Below are positions 13,847 to 15,975 of a stretch of DNA of 15,975 nt, piece after piece. Position 1 is the first letter of the stretch. The number at the start of each line of letters is the position of its first letter. The position numbers and the translations under genes are program-made. Under the pieces are notes generated by a model. It saw only the letters and a list, made by a program, of their open reading frames with translations. It was not told the origin of the DNA and did no database searches. Source of the stretch: a bacterium (GTDB lineage Bacteria; Zhuqueibacterota; Zhuqueibacteria; Thermofontimicrobiales; Thermofontimicrobiaceae); the NCBI GenBank assembly GCA_025453735.1, contig JALOPY010000004.1, positions 1-15,975 on the forward strand, written 5' to 3'.

Positions 13847-14149
13847 TTATGCACCTTCAATAAAATTGATCGAATCACCCTCGCGCAACGTCACAATGGC
13901 TTTTTTCCAATCAGATCGTTTTCCTCTGGTAATGCCGCGACGGGTGTTCATCTGTTTCGATTTTCCTTTGACATTAAGGACATGGACATCTTCGACCGTC
14001 ACATCAAAACGCGTTTGAATCGCTTGTTTGATAACAAGCTTGTTTGCGTTTTTGTGAACTCTAAAAGCGTATTTTCTGTGAGTTTCCTGTTGTTTTAACA
14101 TTTTCTCTGTTAAAATCGGTCGCACTAATATTTCATAGCTCTTCATCAT
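13847..14149 (-). CDS. rplW: 50S ribosomal protein L23
   Basis: L23 lies at the tunnel exit and is the docking site for trigger factor and SRP. The protein is 100 residues from ATG 14149. KSYEILVRPILTEKM is the family N-terminus; the mid-part KYAFRVHKNANKLVIKQAIQ is typical. The frame is open to a TTG at 14158, but AGAGG is only about 1 base from it and 10 bases from ATG 14149, so ATG is preferred. ATG ATG in tandem makes 14146 also possible. The start overlaps the rplD stop as ATGA. The C-terminus ends in GDSINFIEGA. Confidence 0.96.
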   Translation of the reverse strand: MMKSYEILVRPILTEKMLKQQETHRKYAFRVHKNANKLVIKQAIQTRFDVTVEDVHVLNVKGKSKQMNTRRGITRGKRSDWKKAIVTLREGDSINFIEGA

Positions 14150-14775
14150 GTGGAACAAACCTCTGTAATTTTTTCGATTGCGTTTTGTTGAATTAACAAC
14201 GTTTCACAATTTAAAATATCATAAGTTGACACATCCGATGCCATTCGGATTGTAAGGTTCGGGATATTTCGCCCCGCCCGTACTGCCAGGGGATCATATT
14301 CAGATGTCAGCAATAATACTTTCTTTTTTTGAAGTTTCAAATTCTTCAATATCTGAAATATTTCTTTTGTCTTCGGCTGCTGCAACTTGAAATCTTCAAT
14401 CACCATTACGCTATTTTGCTGTGCTTTATGAGCATAAGCTGAGACCCGCGCCTGGCGTTTCATTTTTTTAGGCAAACTAAATTCATAATTTCGTGGCTGA
14501 GGTCCGAACACTCTTCCTCCGCCGACCCATAAGGGCGACCGTGTCGTGCCCGCTCGCGCGGTTCCTCTGCCTTTTTGGCGCCACGGTTTTTTGCCACCCC
14601 CGCGAACATTGGCGCGGTTTTTTGAAGATGCTGTGCCCTGTCGCTTATTGGTCATCTCACGACGAACATCCTGGTAAACCAGGTGGTTATTTGGGGCGAC
14701 TTCAAAAATTTCTTTTGGGAGAGCTACTGAACCACCAGATGACATCCCATCAGTTTTAAAAACTTCCAATTCCAT
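14146..14775 (-). CDS. rplD: 50S ribosomal protein L4
   Basis: L4 lines the exit tunnel and, in E. coli, represses the S10 operon by binding its leader. The protein is 209 residues. The tunnel loop is visible (GTASSKNRANVRGGGKKPWRQKGRGTARAGTTRSPLWVGGG at about 47-87), including the KPWRQKGTGRAR-like motif read here as KPWRQKGRGTARAG. The globular C-terminal part ends in LLIQQNAIEKITEVCST. The start is ATG with a weak GGAC site. It lies 33 bases after rplC and overlaps rplW. No L4-binding leader was found upstream of rpsJ. Confidence 0.97.
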   Translation of the reverse strand: MELEVFKTDGMSSGGSVALPKEIFEVAPNNHLVYQDVRREMTNKRQGTASSKNRANVRGGGKKPWRQKGRGTARAGTTRSPLWVGGGRVFGPQPRNYEFSLPKKMKRQARVSAYAHKAQQNSVMVIEDFKLQQPKTKEIFQILKNLKLQKKKVLLLTSEYDPLAVRAGRNIPNLTIRMASDVSTYDILNCETLLIQQNAIEKITEVCST

Positions 14776-14808
14776 GATATGTCCATTTAGTCAAATAGTT
14801 ATCTGTTA

Positions 14809-15435
14809 TTATGCTTGTTTCTTAATTAATACATACCCTTTGATATGACCAGGGACAGCGCCTTTGACGAGGAGCAAATTTTTTTCTGGATCGACACGGA
14901 CAACAGTTAGATTTTTGACTGTCACTTGTTCTGCTCCCATTCGACCAGCCATCCGTAACCCTTTGTAAACTCGGGAAGGGTAGGACGATTGTCCCAATGA
15001 GCCTGGGGCACGATGTCGATCACTTTGACCGTGGGTTTTTGGTCCGCCAGAAAAATGATGTCGTTTCACACCGCCGGAAAAACCTTTACCTTTCGAGATA
15101 CCCAATACTGCGATTCGATCTCCCTCTGAAAATATATCGACCTTGACTTCATCGCCTAACTTGAAAGATAAATCGCTATCAGAGAAATCAAATTCTTTTA
15201 CTATCCGTTGCGGCTTGATCCCGGCTTTGCTGAAATGTCCCATCAAGGGTTTCGGCGTCACTTTTTCTCGTTTATTCTCGAAACCTAATTGCACAGCATC
15301 GTAACCATGTTTCTCTTTGGTTCTGACCTCTGTTACATAACAGGGACCTGCTTGCAAAACAGTGACGGTAATATCTTTTCCAGTCTTATCAAACAGCCTG
15401 GTCATACCTAATTTTTGACCGATTAAACCTTTCAT
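14809..15435 (-). CDS. rplC: 50S ribosomal protein L3
   Basis: L3 is an early-assembling 23S rRNA binder whose loop reaches the peptidyl transferase centre. The protein is 208 residues. MKGLIGQKLGMTRLFDKTGK is the family N-terminus, GKGFSGGVKRHHFSGGPKTHGQSDRHRAPGS is the signature extension, and Q149 in GSLGQS corresponds to the glutamine methylated in E. coli. The start is ATG with only a weak GAAG site. It follows rpsJ after 114 bases, the longest gap in the cluster, so it may have its own control. Confidence 0.98.
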   Translation of the reverse strand: MKGLIGQKLGMTRLFDKTGKDITVTVLQAGPCYVTEVRTKEKHGYDAVQLGFENKREKVTPKPLMGHFSKAGIKPQRIVKEFDFSDSDLSFKLGDEVKVDIFSEGDRIAVLGISKGKGFSGGVKRHHFSGGPKTHGQSDRHRAPGSLGQSSYPSRVYKGLRMAGRMGAEQVTVKNLTVVRVDPEKNLLLVKGAVPGHIKGYVLIKKQA

Positions 15436-15549
15436 CTTCTGTCTTCTTAATAAATGATTAAATTTTGATTGTTTTCACAGAATTCAATATTTTAATATTC
15501 TGGCAATTTTTCTAAAAACGGCTGACAAAAATATCTAGTTTAAGCTCAA
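15436..15549 (-). other. 114-base rpsJ-rplC intergenic spacer, AT-rich
   Basis: This is the longest non-coding stretch in the window. The minus-strand RNA can form a CAGAAU/AUUCUG stem (15502-15497 with 15483-15478) around a 13-base AU loop, and AU-rich alternatives compete with it. It has no U-tract, so it is not an intrinsic terminator. No convincing promoter or protein-binding element was recognised. Its position suggests a leader for rplC onward. Confidence 0.3.
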
Positions 15550-15858
15550 TTACACTTTTATTTCAACATCGACCCCAGCAGGCAATTCTAACTTCATCAG
15601 CGCATCCACTGTTTTGGGATTTGAATTCAGAATATCGATAAGACGCTTATGAATTCGCGTTTCGAATTGCTCTCGCGATTTTTTATCAACATGGGGTGAT
15701 CGCAACACGGTATAAACGCTTCGCTTCGTTGGCAAAGGTATCGGTCCGGAGATATGAGCGCCGGTTGCTTTTGCCGTTTGAATGATCTTATCCGTTGACC
15801 TGTCAATCAGACGATGATCATACGCTTTCAATTTAATTCTGATTTTTTGCTCAGCCAT
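15550..15858 (-). CDS. rpsJ: 30S ribosomal protein S10 (NusE)
   Basis: S10 is a 30S head protein and also the NusE antitermination partner of NusB. The protein is 102 residues. IRIKLKAYDHRLIDRSTDKI is the family N-terminus, SGPIPLPTKRSVYTVLRSPHVDKKSREQFE contains the loop and the signature, and LPAGVDVEIKV ends it. The start is ATG with GGAG about 7 bases upstream. It lies only 18 bases after tuf, so it is almost certainly transcribed with tuf rather than from a long S10 leader. Confidence 0.98.
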   Translation of the reverse strand: MAEQKIRIKLKAYDHRLIDRSTDKIIQTAKATGAHISGPIPLPTKRSVYTVLRSPHVDKKSREQFETRIHKRLIDILNSNPKTVDALMKLELPAGVDVEIKV

Positions 15859-15876
15859 TTTTGAACTCCAAAAAGA

Positions 15877-15975
15877 TTATTCAATAATTTTAGTCACAAC
15901 GCCAGCGCCAACGGTACGACCACCTTCACGAATGGCAAAGCGCAAGCCTTCTTCCATCGCAATCGGCGTGATCAA
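15877..15975 (-). CDS. tuf: Elongation factor Tu, C-terminal fragment (gene continues past the right edge)
   Basis: The last 32 codons of EF-Tu are present: the frame reads PIAMEEGLRFAIREGGRTVG and then AGVVTKIIE before TAA at 15877. This is the domain III C-terminus, nearly invariant across bacteria. EF-Tu delivers aminoacyl-tRNA to the ribosome. The start, GTPase domain and promoter lie beyond 15975, so completeness and copy number cannot be judged. Its stop is 18 bases before rpsJ, which joins the str and S10 blocks into one transcript in this genome. Confidence 0.95.
   Translation of the reverse strand: MITPIAMEEGLRFAIREGGRTVGAGVVTKIIE

Noticed and set aside
13810..13878. N-terminal extension of L2 of 23 residues upstream of ATG 13809
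   Set aside because: The extra residues do not match any L2 N-terminus, and GGAG is placed for 13809. The same reasoning rejects upstream extensions of rpmC (to 11289), rplQ (to 565) and rplW (to 14158).
15526..15533. TATTTTTG on the minus strand in the rpsJ-rplC gap, resembling the TAnnTTTG element of Bacteroidetes promoters
   Set aside because: No matching upstream -33 element at the right spacing, and such a short string is expected by chance in AT-rich DNA. The organism is not shown to use that promoter type.

Overview
The window is one uninterrupted run of translation and transcription genes, all on the minus strand, so it reads from right to left. The order is tuf (3' end only), rpsJ-rplC-rplD-rplW-rplB-rpsS-rplV-rpsC-rplP-rpmC-rpsQ (the S10 block), rplN-rplX-rplE-rpsN-rpsH-rplF-rplR-rpsE-rpmD-rplO-secY (the spc block), adk-map-infA-rpmJ, then rpsM-rpsK-rpsD-rpoA-rplQ (the alpha block). 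It ends in a strong intrinsic terminator at about 28-60. This is the classical bacterial tuf-S10-spc-alpha supercluster with nothing inserted and nothing obviously missing.

The organism is a bacterium with moderately AT-rich DNA. It uses Shine-Dalgarno initiation: GGAG or AGGAGG precedes most genes. The L2 motif HPMGGG (rather than HPHGGG), zinc-binding forms of S4, S14, L24 and L36, and a zinc-type adenylate kinase lid would suit a member of the Fibrobacteres-Chlorobi-Bacteroidetes neighbourhood or an allied candidate phylum. That placement comes from remembered sequence features and is only a weak inference. The gene order adk-map-infA-rpmJ between secY and rpsM is the common bacterial arrangement.

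Region by region (window coordinates): 15975-15877 is the EF-Tu C-terminus. 15858-10688 holds the S10 block, with one notable 114-base gap between rpsJ and rplC. 10636-5069 holds the spc block, ending in the SecY translocon channel. 5029-3214 holds adenylate kinase, methionine aminopeptidase, IF-1 and L36. 3182-83 holds the alpha block, with a hairpin plus U-rich tail between rpsD and rpoA. Gaps are otherwise under about 100 bases. Three gene pairs overlap as ATGA (rplD/rplW, rplO/secY, adk/map). No stretch over 300 bases lacks a gene.

Together the genes make 21 complete ribosomal proteins of the large and small subunits (plus L36, L17, S13, S11 and S4 of the alpha block), an initiation and an elongation factor, the RNA polymerase alpha subunit, the main protein-export channel, the N-terminal methionine-removing enzyme and a nucleotide-balance enzyme. 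Co-transcription would keep them in step with growth rate.

I found no new biological system here. The points most worth a second look are the rpsD-rpoA hairpin with its overlapping mini-ORF, TTG start codons in five ribosomal protein genes each backed by a strong ribosome binding site, a charged C-terminal tail on L17, and the rpsJ-rplC gap as a possible relocated regulatory leader.
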